Source: Acidobacteriaceae bacterium (GTDB lineage Bacteria; Acidobacteriota; Terriglobia; Terriglobales; Acidobacteriaceae). From it: a stretch of 64,000 nt of DNA. The stretch is from assembly GCA_003138515.1 (NCBI GenBank), contig PLGG01000033.1, forward strand, positions 1-64,000, in the 5' to 3' direction. Numbering within the stretch: the stretch's first letter is position 1; every line of letters starts with the position of its first letter. Of this stretch, positions 17,430 to 26,097 are shown piece after piece. The notes beneath the pieces are model-generated. The model was given only the letters and a program-made list of their open reading frames with translations. It was not told the DNA's origin and searched no databases. The translations under genes were made by a program, and so were the position numbers.

Positions 17430-18293
17430 CTATTTAGTTGCGATCTCGACCAGCTCGACGCGTCGGTTTTTGGCTCTGCCGTCTTCGGTCTTATTCGACG
17501 CGACAGGAGCGTAAGGGCCATTGCCGAAGGCGAGCAGGCGGGCGGCGGCAATGCCATGCTTGGAGACCAGAGCTGCGATGACCGATTGCGCGCGAGCCTG
17601 CGAGAGCCTCACGTTGCTGGCCGCGTCTCCCACCATGTCTGTGTGGCCGACGATATAAACCTTCAGCGTGGGATTGCCGGTCAGCAGCTTGGCGATCTCG
17701 TCAATGGCCGGCTCGGATTCCGGCTTGATGACAGAACTGGCGGTGTCGAAGTTGATGCCGTAGATGGCCACACTGCCGGAGTCTGCGATGCTCGAGGCCA
17801 TGGCCGCTGCATCTACGGTCACCTCTTGCGCCATCACCTGCTCTACAACGATATTCAGCTCGTACTGATTTGTGTAGGCATTGATATAGACCCATATCTC
17901 GGACGAGCCTTTGTGCAGCCTAAATGTAGCTTCGCCCCCGTTCGTGCCGTTCATGAGGTCCCATACCACCTGGCCGCCTGCCGCTTTCGCGGCATTTTCG
18001 TAGTTGCGAACCTCCTGCAGAGGGCTTGTGGTTGCACCACCTTCCTTGACTTTGTAACGGATGAAGTATCTCTCGCCTTCCACGGACTGATACTGATACT
18101 GGTTGTGAACCGTCGCGATGGGGAACTTGAAGGCATCGTACTGCAGGTGGTTGTATGTCTGGAGAAAGGTGTTCGGCATGCGGCTGATTCCGGGATAGTC
18201 CTTCGATCCCTCGGCATCCGCTTGGCAGAAGGCGGTTGAAGCGACAGTGAGCGCGATAAGCGCCACGAGAAGAGCGCGGAAAATGAATTTCAT
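17430..18293 (-). CDS. OmpA-family outer-membrane/peptidoglycan-binding protein
   Basis: 287 aa; AAGGAG 5 nt before the ATG. Signal peptide 'MKFIFRALLVALIALTVASTAFC' leads to an N-terminal domain of ~160 aa ('YPGISRMPNTFLQTYNHLQYDAF...') that is not a beta-barrel of known type, then a canonical OmpA_C domain: 'YGINFDTASSVIKPESEP', 'YIVGHTDMVGDAASN', 'LSQARAQSV', 'NRRVELVE'. The C-terminal domain binds peptidoglycan diaminopimelate. Comparable DUF4892-type OmpA proteins have this layout. Confidence 0.88.
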   Translation of the reverse strand: MKFIFRALLVALIALTVASTAFCQADAEGSKDYPGISRMPNTFLQTYNHLQYDAFKFPIATVHNQYQYQSVEGERYFIRYKVKEGGATTSPLQEVRNYENAAKAAGGQVVWDLMNGTNGGEATFRLHKGSSEIWVYINAYTNQYELNIVVEQVMAQEVTVDAAAMASSIADSGSVAIYGINFDTASSVIKPESEPAIDEIAKLLTGNPTLKVYIVGHTDMVGDAASNVRLSQARAQSVIAALVSKHGIAAARLLAFGNGPYAPVASNKTEDGRAKNRRVELVEIATK

Positions 18294-18768
18294 GATAGCT
18301 CCTTGGTAAAACGTGGCTTGTCGATGGAAGACAGAAAGGAACGGGCAGAATCCAAGCTGCCTGAACTCATGCGCGAAAAATCAGTGCATCTACCTACTCG
18401 ATTTCAAGATGGCGTCGCCAGTGGTCATGCCGGTTTTCAGGTCCGCGAGGACGGAGCCTTCCGCCTCAATGGTTGTCTCGCTTTGGGCGCACTCTGCATG
18501 TGCGCTGCAAAAATCGGGCCGTCGGCGTCGAGAAGACAACGATGGTCGGGTAACTGCCGCATGTCCCTCCCGATTGCATCAGGACGCCTCCGCATGCTAA
18601 CGCATCATTCATCGGTGGCCCGCACGCGGTAAGTGACTGGCATCACGATCCTTGTGCCTGACAGCGGAGGCCAGTGAACGCCCATCCTCGACGCGCCGAG
18701 CGATCTACCATTGGAGCTTTTCAGGCTCGCGTACAATAAGGCAATCCAGCCCGGGAGGCTGAAGCCCT
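18294..18768. other. intergenic region with likely promoter of GT2 gene
   Basis: 475 bp. No ORF of quality; 18303..18632 and 18313..18600 have mixed composition and no RBS. TTGGAG (18711) and TACAAT (18732) with a 15-bp spacer could be the promoter of the glycosyltransferase gene. Confidence 0.35.
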
Positions 18769-20448
18769 GTGGCCGCGATTCTAACCCCTTTGCTTGCTTT
18801 CATCAGCCTGACTGGGGGGATGCTGCGTTCGGCCGGGGCTTATCTTGCTTTTGCTCCGGAAAGCGCCTTTCACCACTACCTGAGAATGCAGTACGCCGAC
18901 CAGACATTCAAAGGGCTTTACCACTGGAATCTCTTTGACGCGGCGGTGCTTTTGCCGTACTTCGCGGTGATGATAGTTCTTTCGATCTATGGCCTTCACC
19001 GCTACGCGATGGCGTACCACTACTTCAAGTTCCGCAAGAATTACAATCCAGATCCTCCGCGACACTTCGACGAGCTGCCGCTGGTCACGGTCCAACTGCC
19101 GATCTTCAACGAGCAGTTCGTCATTGACCGCCTGATCGAGGCCATCTGCGCCATGGAGTATCCGCGCGAGAAGCTCGAAATCCAGGTTCTTGACGACTCG
19201 ACCGACGAAACCTGCGAGGTGGCCTCAGCCATTGTGGAGCGTTATGCCGCGCTGGGCCACAATATCGTCTACATCCATCGCACCAACCGGCACGGATTCA
19301 AGGCCGGAGCTCTCGGCGCCGGACTCAAAGTGGGGAAGGGCGAGTTCATCGCCATCTTCGACGCCGACTTCGTGCCACCGCCCGACTGGCTGATGAAGGT
19401 GATCCACCACTTTGCCGAACCGGAGATCGGAATGGTGCAGACACGCTGGACGCACCTGAACCGCGACTACAGCATCCTGACGCAGATCGAGGCGATTCTG
19501 CTGGACGGCCACTTCGTTCTCGAACACGGCGCCCGCGCCCGCGCCGGAGAGTTCTTCAACTTCAACGGCACGGCAGGCATGTGGCGGCGGCAGGCTATCT
19601 TCGATGGCGGCGGCTGGCAGCACGACACGCTGACCGAGGACACCGACCTGAGCTACCGGTCGCAGATGGCCGGCTGGAAGTTCAAATATTTGCCCGATGT
19701 GGAGTGTCCCTCGGAGCTGCCCATTGAAATGACGGCCTTCAAGACCCAGCAGGCGCGCTGGGCGAAGGGGCTCATCCAGACAAGCATCAAGATTCTGCCC
19801 CAGGTCTTCCGCTCCAACGCGCCGATGCGCAATAAAATCGAGGCCGTTTACCACCTGACAGCGAACCTGAGCTACCCACTGATGGTGATCATGTCGGCGC
19901 TGCTCATCCCCGCCATGATCTGCCGTTTCTACCAGGGCTGGTTTCAGATGCTGATCATCGACGTGCCGCTGTTCTGCGCGTCGAGCTTTTCCATCGCTGT
20001 GTTCTATGTGATGAGCGAGCGCGAGATCTACCCGAAGTCGTGGAAGAAGACGATTTACTATCTTCCATTCTTGATGGCGCTGGGCATCGGGCTGACGGTG
20101 ACCAACACCAAGGCCGTGTTAGAGGCGCTGCTGGGAATCAAGAGCGCGTTCGTGCGCACGCCGAAGTATCGCGTGGCGCAGAAGGGCGAAAAGTCTCAGG
20201 CGGCCAAGTATCGCAAGCGCCTGAAGCTGACGCCATGGATCGAGCTGCTGCTGGGCTGCTACTTCGCCGCGGCCATCTACTACACCTTTACCAACGACAA
20301 CTTCTTTACTGCGCCGTTCTTGATCCTCTTTGTCGTCGGCTACTGGTACACCGGCCTGATGAGCCTGCTGCAGGGCCGGTTCGAGCGCTGGCGTACGGGC
20401 GTCAATACAGACGAATCCAGCCCCAAGCCGTTTCCGGTGGGAGTGTGA
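18769..20448 (+). CDS. membrane family 2 glycosyltransferase (cellulose synthase-like)
   Basis: 559 aa from GTG 18769, GGGAGG ~10 nt upstream. N-terminal transmembrane segment(s), then a GT-A domain with 'VLDDSTDET', 'AIFDADFVPP' (DxD), 'TEDTDLSYR' and 'QQARWAKG' (Q/RxxRW), then four or more C-terminal membrane helices. These are the motifs of processive beta-glycan synthases that polymerise and export sugar. No partner genes for a known exopolysaccharide are adjacent, so the product is unknown. Confidence 0.88.
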   Translation: MAAILTPLLAFISLTGGMLRSAGAYLAFAPESAFHHYLRMQYADQTFKGLYHWNLFDAAVLLPYFAVMIVLSIYGLHRYAMAYHYFKFRKNYNPDPPRHFDELPLVTVQLPIFNEQFVIDRLIEAICAMEYPREKLEIQVLDDSTDETCEVASAIVERYAALGHNIVYIHRTNRHGFKAGALGAGLKVGKGEFIAIFDADFVPPPDWLMKVIHHFAEPEIGMVQTRWTHLNRDYSILTQIEAILLDGHFVLEHGARARAGEFFNFNGTAGMWRRQAIFDGGGWQHDTLTEDTDLSYRSQMAGWKFKYLPDVECPSELPIEMTAFKTQQARWAKGLIQTSIKILPQVFRSNAPMRNKIEAVYHLTANLSYPLMVIMSALLIPAMICRFYQGWFQMLIIDVPLFCASSFSIAVFYVMSEREIYPKSWKKTIYYLPFLMALGIGLTVTNTKAVLEALLGIKSAFVRTPKYRVAQKGEKSQAAKYRKRLKLTPWIELLLGCYFAAAIYYTFTNDNFFTAPFLILFVVGYWYTGLMSLLQGRFERWRTGVNTDESSPKPFPVGV

Positions 20449-20551
20449 TGTTCCCTTCACACGGGCGCAAGCAGTATGGACCGTTCGAGATAAGGTTACC
20501 TGCGTGTGGAGCGCCGACACGGCGGCATAAGCCCTGTGCTACATTTGCGCC

Positions 20552-21475
20552 ATGGTGTTGAAAAACTTGGCGCTTACCGTGGCGCTGCTTTTTTTGGCGT
20601 TCGTGCCCGCAACTGCGACTGCGCAGGCAGGCAGCCCCGCCGCACCGACGCATCCAATTGCGGCGCCTCCGTCAAATGCAGGCGCGACCACTCCCGCCAC
20701 ATCGCCTGCGAGCGGGCCGGGTGCTGCCAATCCGGCGCCGCAAACCAATTGCCAGGGCGGCCCGTGCGATGCTCCACCGCCGCACATCACGATTGCCACT
20801 CCGGCGCCCGCGCCCGCACCGTGGCCGTTGCAGGAGCGGATCAGCTGGGCGGCCAACCTGATTCTTGTTTTGATTGCCTACATGGGAGTGATGCTTGGCC
20901 TCTCTGCGCTGCGCAAGATTGAGCGGCAAACGCGCTTTGGCGAAACCGCAGCTCAGGCAGCGGTCGAAAGCGCCAAGGCGGCGCTGCTGCTGGCCCAGGC
21001 ACAGGAGCGGGCCGAACGCCCCTGGATCGTCATTTCCCCCGAGCCTGTGCCCGGCACCCAGGACAGCTTTACTGTTGTGGCCACGAATCGGGGACGCAGC
21101 CCAGCGCGGGTCGTCTCCCTCGTGGACGAAATCGCCACGGCGCGCGACGAGTCGCACCTGCCCCCGGCTCCCGCATTCAAGACCGAGCCCCGCGCCCCGC
21201 ACACGCCCAGCATTCTGCTGCCAGGGGAATCCGCCGAAATTAAGTCCTTCAGCCGCGGCGATGTGAAAGCGGTCTGCGAAACCGCGGAAGAACTGCGCCG
21301 CCTGGAAGAGTGGGAAGTGAAGATCTTTCTCTATGGGCGGCTGAATTACGTCGACCTTCGTTCCGCGGATGAAACCGAGACGCATGAAACATCGTGGTGC
21401 TGCTGGTACATCCACGGCCGGCAGAAGAGCGGCCTGGTCATGGCCGGCACGCCGGAGTACAACCGGCACACGTAG
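20552..21475 (+). CDS. hypothetical exported/membrane-anchored protein
   Basis: 307 aa. Signal-like start 'MVLKNLALTVALLFLAFVPATATA', an Ala/Pro/Thr-rich linker (~20-90), one transmembrane helix 'AANLILVLIAYMGVMLGL', a short charged helix, then a ~180-residue soluble domain beginning 'ERPWIVISPEPVPGTQDSFTVVATNRGRSPARVVSL', probably an immunoglobulin-like beta fold. No family recognised. Confidence 0.65.
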   Translation: MVLKNLALTVALLFLAFVPATATAQAGSPAAPTHPIAAPPSNAGATTPATSPASGPGAANPAPQTNCQGGPCDAPPPHITIATPAPAPAPWPLQERISWAANLILVLIAYMGVMLGLSALRKIERQTRFGETAAQAAVESAKAALLLAQAQERAERPWIVISPEPVPGTQDSFTVVATNRGRSPARVVSLVDEIATARDESHLPPAPAFKTEPRAPHTPSILLPGESAEIKSFSRGDVKAVCETAEELRRLEEWEVKIFLYGRLNYVDLRSADETETHETSWCCWYIHGRQKSGLVMAGTPEYNRHT

Positions 21476-21528
21476 GCGAGGCGCTGCGCCAATCCCGCTT
21501 TGTTAAAGCACAGGCGCCGATCGAGCCG

Positions 21529-21806
21529 CTACTTGCGCAGCAATTTGCGATAGTACCTCTGACTCGATTCGTCATGCGAAAAGCGCAGATGGCTGTGATC
21601 GCTCTGAGCGCCGTCGCGGCCCAGCAATAGTTGTTGTTCCATGCACACTCAAGCTCATGAGGAATGAGCAGACTTTCGTAATCGGCGCAGGTTGCTAAGG
21701 CAAGGTCTTGCCTGCGGCGGACACCGCGGTGGGCCATGCGCTTGTCTTCTTTCGCGCTGGCGGTGCCCGTTATCGCCGCGAAGGGGCGGCGAGTTGAACG
21801 GCTCAT
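21529..21806 (-). pseudogene. small conserved SRS...RR-type protein, interrupted by a frameshift
   Basis: Frame 1 reads 'MSRSTRRPFAAITGTASAKEDKRMAHRGVRRRQ...ECAWNNNYCW', matching the style of a widespread family of ~90-aa basic proteins that start MSRS and carry DKR-x-A-x-R. At the GGG near 21620-21622 the sensible sequence moves to the -1 frame: 'GRDGAQSDHSHLRFSHDESS...YYRKLLRK' then stop, which fits the family's C-terminus. The unshifted ORF continues as low-quality sequence. One missing G (error or true mutation) or a programmed shift would explain it. Family identity is from memory of its look; function unknown. Confidence 0.55.
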
Positions 21807-21993
21807 GACAAACTCCAGGACGCATTTGCGTACCTATGTCATGGCGTTCCTCCTTCTTTCTTGAGTTCACACTGAAGTGACGGATGCGGATGAAACTCCG
21901 CGCATTCATTTGACGCGAAATCGAACCGAAATGTTGCGGTTGTCAGGCCAAATTTGGCGTTGAGATGCGGAGCAGGGAATCGAGCTAACCGTC

Positions 21994-23448
21994 TTACCGG
22001 CCCGTGCCGCCGACGGTCATCTTGTCCAGTTTGATTGTTGGCATTCCGACGCCTACGGGAACGCTCTGGCCATCTTTGCCGCAGGTCCCGATGCCTTCAT
22101 CGAGCTTCAAATCGTTGCCAACCATCGAGACGTACTTCAGCGCTTCTGGCCCGTTGCCGATGAGTGTGGCGTCGCGCACCGGCGCGGTCACCTTGCCGTC
22201 TTCAATCAGGTAGGCTTCCGACGCCGAGAAGACAAACTTTCCGTTCGTGATGTCCACCTGTCCACCACCGAAATTCACCGCGTAGAGGCCGCGCTTGACG
22301 CTGCGGAGAATGTCTTCGGGCGCGTCATCGCCGGCCAGCATGTAGGTGTTGGTCATGCGCGGCATGGGAATCGACTGGTAGCTTTCGCGCCGCCCGGAGC
22401 CAGTGTTGGCCATGCCCATGAGCCGAGCCGAGAGCTTGTCAGAGAGATAGCCTTTCAGGACGCCGCCTTCGATCAGCACGGTTTCCTGTGTCGCCGATCC
22501 TTCATCGTCGACATTCAGCGAGCCGCGGCGGCCGGCCATCTTGCCATTGTCCACGACGGTCACCTTCGGGCTCGCCACGAGCTGACCGATCAACCCTGCG
22601 AACGCCGACGTCTTCTTGCGGTTGAAGTCAGCCTCGAGTCCGTGGCCCACTGCTTCGTGGAGGAGAATTCCCGGCCAGCCCGGACCGAGCACGACTTCCA
22701 TCTCGCCCGCAGGGGCGGGCACCGCGCCCAGTTGCAGAATCGCGCCTCGCGCGGCCTCGCGCGCCAAAGTCTCCGGGCTTTTGCTCCCGTCAAATTGGTC
22801 AAGCCCGGCGCGACCTCCGCCGCCCGCCGCGCCCTTGGTGGTGACCGCGCCATCTTTCGCGATGACCCAGACATTAAGCCGGCAAAGCGGCTGCGTGTCA
22901 CTGGCGAAGGCGCCATCCGACGCAGCGATCAGGATGCGGCGCAGTTCTTCGTTGTAACCGGCGCGCACCTGCACGATGCGCGGATCGTAGGCGCGGGCGG
23001 CGCGGTCGGCGCGCAGAATCAGCTCCAGCCGGGCCGCCAGATCGACATCGTAGCCGCCAAGCGGAACAGGATAAAGATCTGCGCCGCGCGTCTCAGTAAA
23101 TCCCTGGATCGGCTGTTTCGCTGGACCCGAGGCAATGAGCGCCGCTGTGCGCGCCGCATGCAGCAGCCGCTCCGCGCTCAGGTTGTCGGTATACGCATAG
23201 CCGGTGCGCTCGCCGCTCAGGACGCGGATGCCACATCCGGCGCTCGTTCCCTGGCTGGCCGACTTCACAATCTGCTCGTCGACGCCCAGCGCAGTTGCCG
23301 TAACCGACTCGAAATAGAGGTCGGCGTAGTCGCCGCCGGCGCTCAGTGCTTCGCCCAGGCAGCGCTCCAGCAGCCGCTCGGTCAGGCCGAATTTCTCAAA
23401 AAAGTAGCGCCGATGGCTCGAAATTGGGGAAGTTTCCGGATGCGTCAT
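21994..23448 (-). CDS. tldD: metalloprotease TldD
   Basis: 484 aa from MTHPETSPISS; the 40-codon extension in the track is not supported. 'LLHEAVGHGLEADFNRKKTSAFAG' carries the HExxxH zinc motif; N-terminal 'ADLYFESVTATALGVDEQIVKSAS' and the glycine-rich C-terminus are typical. TldD pairs with TldE/PmbA to degrade peptides and mature some modified peptides; the TldE partner is not in this window. Confidence 0.93.
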   Translation of the reverse strand: MTHPETSPISSHRRYFFEKFGLTERLLERCLGEALSAGGDYADLYFESVTATALGVDEQIVKSASQGTSAGCGIRVLSGERTGYAYTDNLSAERLLHAARTAALIASGPAKQPIQGFTETRGADLYPVPLGGYDVDLAARLELILRADRAARAYDPRIVQVRAGYNEELRRILIAASDGAFASDTQPLCRLNVWVIAKDGAVTTKGAAGGGGRAGLDQFDGSKSPETLAREAARGAILQLGAVPAPAGEMEVVLGPGWPGILLHEAVGHGLEADFNRKKTSAFAGLIGQLVASPKVTVVDNGKMAGRRGSLNVDDEGSATQETVLIEGGVLKGYLSDKLSARLMGMANTGSGRRESYQSIPMPRMTNTYMLAGDDAPEDILRSVKRGLYAVNFGGGQVDITNGKFVFSASEAYLIEDGKVTAPVRDATLIGNGPEALKYVSMVGNDLKLDEGIGTCGKDGQSVPVGVGMPTIKLDKMTVGGTGR

Positions 23449-23593
23449 CGTAATCCAAGTGTACTCTGCCCGCGTCTTACTTTCAGGTGCGGAAGCACGC
23501 ACGTGCTCGACGCAATTCGCATAGTTGTTCATTGGATACGTGGACCGCCGGCGCGCCTCCGCAGGCACGAGAAATCATGCTAGGATTCGAGCC

Positions 23594-23779
23594 ATGAAGA
23601 GATTCCTTGCGGCAGCACTGTTGTTGATGACGTTCGCAACCCCGGCGTTCGCTGCAAAGCAGCCTCGCCAACATCATCACCATTACGACTACCGCTATCA
23701 TGCTCCCAAATACAAAGCACCTAAGTCCCACGCCCACCACTCCCACCCGCAGCACGTCAGCCAACATCAAGCCAAGTAA
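23594..23779 (+). CDS. short exported His-rich protein
   Basis: 61 aa from MKRFLAAALLLMTFATPAFA (signal peptide). The 40-residue mature chain is 'KQPRQHHHHYDYRYHAPKYK...HAHHSHPQHVSQHQAK', with about a dozen His plus Tyr and Lys, and no Cys. Such sequence could bind Ni, Cu or Zn in the periplasm; that is inference. Divergent from tldD; too small for most gene callers. Confidence 0.65.
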   Translation: MKRFLAAALLLMTFATPAFAAKQPRQHHHHYDYRYHAPKYKAPKSHAHHSHPQHVSQHQAK

Positions 23780-23885
23780 CCAGCTTCCCACGCGTTTGCG
23801 GTGACCCTCGCGGATCCGAATCCTTATCTGATGTTCTCCTCCATCCGGTTCCAGCGCGCAGCCCCGTCCATTTAAGATTCTTGCC

Positions 23886-24416
23886 ATGGCAGATGAGGAA
23901 GACTTGCGATACCCCGTTGGGCGATTTCGTCCGCCGGCTGAGAACACCCGAACAGTGCGCGCCGCGCAGATCGAAACGCTGCGTTTGCTCCCCGAGCGCC
24001 TGCGGTTGGCGGTGGCCGGCCTCAACGACGCCCAGCTCGACACACCGTACCGCGACGGCGGATGGACTGTGCGCCAGGTAGTTCATCACTTCGCCGACAG
24101 CCACGCGAACAGCTACGTGCGCTTCAAACTCGCCCTTACCGAGGATTGGCCGACGATCAAGCCGTACGACGAAGCCGCGTGGGCGCGGCTGCCCGACTCG
24201 AGCCAGGCCATCGAGCCATCACTTGTTTTCATTACCGGGTTGCATCAGCGCATGGTTGCGCTTCTCGAGTCGATGCCGGAAGAGAATTTCGAGCGCGGCT
24301 TCAATCATCCGGAACGAGGGCGCGTGACTCTGGCAGCGAACCTCGCGCTTTACGAATGGCACTCACGCCACCACACGGCCCACATCACCAACCTGCGCGC
24401 CCGACAGGGCTGGTAA
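23886..24416 (+). CDS. YfiT/BstA-type DinB-fold thiol transferase
   Basis: 176 aa. The opening 'DLRYPVGRFRPP', then 'WTVRQVVHHFADSHANSY' and 'YEWHSRHHTAHI', give the His triad of the YfiT subgroup of DinB-fold metalloproteins, whose members include bacillithiol S-transferases. Likely a divalent-metal-dependent thiol transferase in detoxification. It ends 4 bp before the next gene, so the two are probably co-transcribed. Confidence 0.85.
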   Translation: MADEEDLRYPVGRFRPPAENTRTVRAAQIETLRLLPERLRLAVAGLNDAQLDTPYRDGGWTVRQVVHHFADSHANSYVRFKLALTEDWPTIKPYDEAAWARLPDSSQAIEPSLVFITGLHQRMVALLESMPEENFERGFNHPERGRVTLAANLALYEWHSRHHTAHITNLRARQGW

Positions 24417-24420
24417 GACC

Positions 24421-26064
24421 ATGGACGCCGGCGAAGCACCCCATCGACAGAAGCGTGCCGCTGGGGGCGCAGGTGACGAACCTGCTTCGCCGGCGCTGCT
24501 GGCGGAGACGATCGAAACCTATCTCGCCGATCATCCTGGGGCCGCGCTGCTCGAAGATGGCCGCGTCGTCTTCGACATGCGCACTGCGCATTACTCAGTC
24601 GGCGAGTCGCACGGCCGCTGCCTGCTTCAGCTATGGAGCGACGAGCGCAACATTGTGCGCACCGTGGTGGACGTGAAAGAGCGCGCCCAGTGCCTGCGGC
24701 TTGTGACGCGGCGCATGGGCGTGGCCAAGCCGCAATCGCTCGAGCTCGCGCCCACCAGCGACCGTCGCACGCCCACCGCCCGTGACACAGCGCGCCGCAA
24801 TTATCTGCGCCTGCTGGAGCGGGTGCTCACCCGCCATTTTATCGGCGCCAGGGTCGACGGCTTGCGCACTGCCATGGATCTCGAGCATAGCTTCGGTCCC
24901 GCCTATGTGCGCGGCCGACTGCTCAAGGGCTCCGCGGCCGACGCGGTCATCGGCGTTGGCGAAGCGGAGTCCGCGTCGACGATCGACGGCGTTCTCACGC
25001 TGGGAATTCTGTGGCTCGACTACTGCCGGCAGCACACCGACGCGCGGCGCCATTTCGGGGGCCTTAAAGTCATCGTTCCCGCGGGAGCCTGGCGCACCAC
25101 GGCCGAGCGCATGGCGTGGCTGAACCACGCAGCAGCCGACTTTGAATTATTCACGCTCGACGAGCGCAGTGAAGAGCTCGCGCAGGTCGACTTCCGCGAC
25201 ACGGGCAATCTGGAGTCGCGCCTTGTTCATGCATTCTCGGCGACAGCTGCGCTCGAGCGCTGCAGATCCGGAATCGACCGGCTTCTTGCGCTAGTTCCCG
25301 ATGCGGCGCGCGAGCGCGTCGAGATCCGTCCCCACTCCCCGACTGAGGTTGGCCTTCGGCTGCACGGACTTGAATTCGCCCGCGTGCGCCACGGCGCCTC
25401 GGCACATTCCTTTGCGCGAGAAGATGAAGTGACTTTCGGTGCGGGCGCAAACGAGACCCAGCTCAGCCAAGAGAACGAATCCCTCTGCCGCGATCTTCTC
25501 GAGCGCCTCTTCCTCAGCCGCCACGCCGACGGCGCGCACACCGATCCGCTTTTTCGCATGGCGCCCGAGCGCTGGCTTGAATCGCGCCTGCGCGCGAGCC
25601 TGCCCGAACTGGCGCCAGAACTGCGCGGCGACCTGCTCTACACCCAGGTGCCCGCGCTTTCTAGCGGCGATCGCGGCATGCTCGACCTGCTCACGCTCGA
25701 CCGCAATAGCCGCCTGGTTGTTCTGGAATTGAAGGCCGGCGAGGACCTGCACCTGCCGCTGCAGACGCTCGATTACTGGATTCGCGTGCGCGCCCTCAAC
25801 GCCGATCGCCAGCTCGCGCCGCCGGCTGCAGCGCCGCACTCGGCATTCGAGCGCAACGGGTACTTCGCAGGCGCAGAGGTGTCGCCGCTGGCCCCGCGCC
25901 TCATCCTCGCCGCGCCGGCGCTGCGCATTCATCCCGCCAACGAGCCGGTGCTGCGCTATTTTTCGCCGGAAATCGAGTGGGAACTGATCGCCCTCACGGA
26001 ACACTGGCGCCGCGAGTTGAAGATCGTGTTCCGAAAACGGAGCCGGGGACGAGCGGATCGTTGA
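24421..26064 (+). CDS. unknown protein with C-terminal PD-(D/E)xK nuclease-like motif
   Basis: 547 aa. Residues ~30-110 look like a small alpha/beta domain; the middle (~120-350) is helical and unassigned. Near residue 420 is 'GMLDLLTLDRNSRLVVLELKAGED', the D-x(n)-ELK pattern of restriction-endonuclease-fold nucleases of the DUF91/NucS type, followed by 'LQTLDYWIRVRAL', which fits the Q/W helix often seen after it. I infer a nucleic-acid enzyme, perhaps in repair. Start at ATG 24421, four bases after the YfiT-like gene. Confidence 0.6.
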   Translation: MDAGEAPHRQKRAAGGAGDEPASPALLAETIETYLADHPGAALLEDGRVVFDMRTAHYSVGESHGRCLLQLWSDERNIVRTVVDVKERAQCLRLVTRRMGVAKPQSLELAPTSDRRTPTARDTARRNYLRLLERVLTRHFIGARVDGLRTAMDLEHSFGPAYVRGRLLKGSAADAVIGVGEAESASTIDGVLTLGILWLDYCRQHTDARRHFGGLKVIVPAGAWRTTAERMAWLNHAAADFELFTLDERSEELAQVDFRDTGNLESRLVHAFSATAALERCRSGIDRLLALVPDAARERVEIRPHSPTEVGLRLHGLEFARVRHGASAHSFAREDEVTFGAGANETQLSQENESLCRDLLERLFLSRHADGAHTDPLFRMAPERWLESRLRASLPELAPELRGDLLYTQVPALSSGDRGMLDLLTLDRNSRLVVLELKAGEDLHLPLQTLDYWIRVRALNADRQLAPPAAAPHSAFERNGYFAGAEVSPLAPRLILAAPALRIHPANEPVLRYFSPEIEWELIALTEHWRRELKIVFRKRSRGRADR

Positions 26065-26097
26065 GCCGAAAAGGATCGGACCGATTCATCGTTGTTC

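Noticed and set aside
17165-17557. 130-aa minus-strand ORF with 'MVARDGIEPPTPAFSG'
   Set aside because: This is the well-known false protein read through a tRNA; both the tRNA-Phe and its decayed copy produce the repeated text.
22642-23583. 313-aa plus-strand ORF
   Set aside because: Antisense of tldD.
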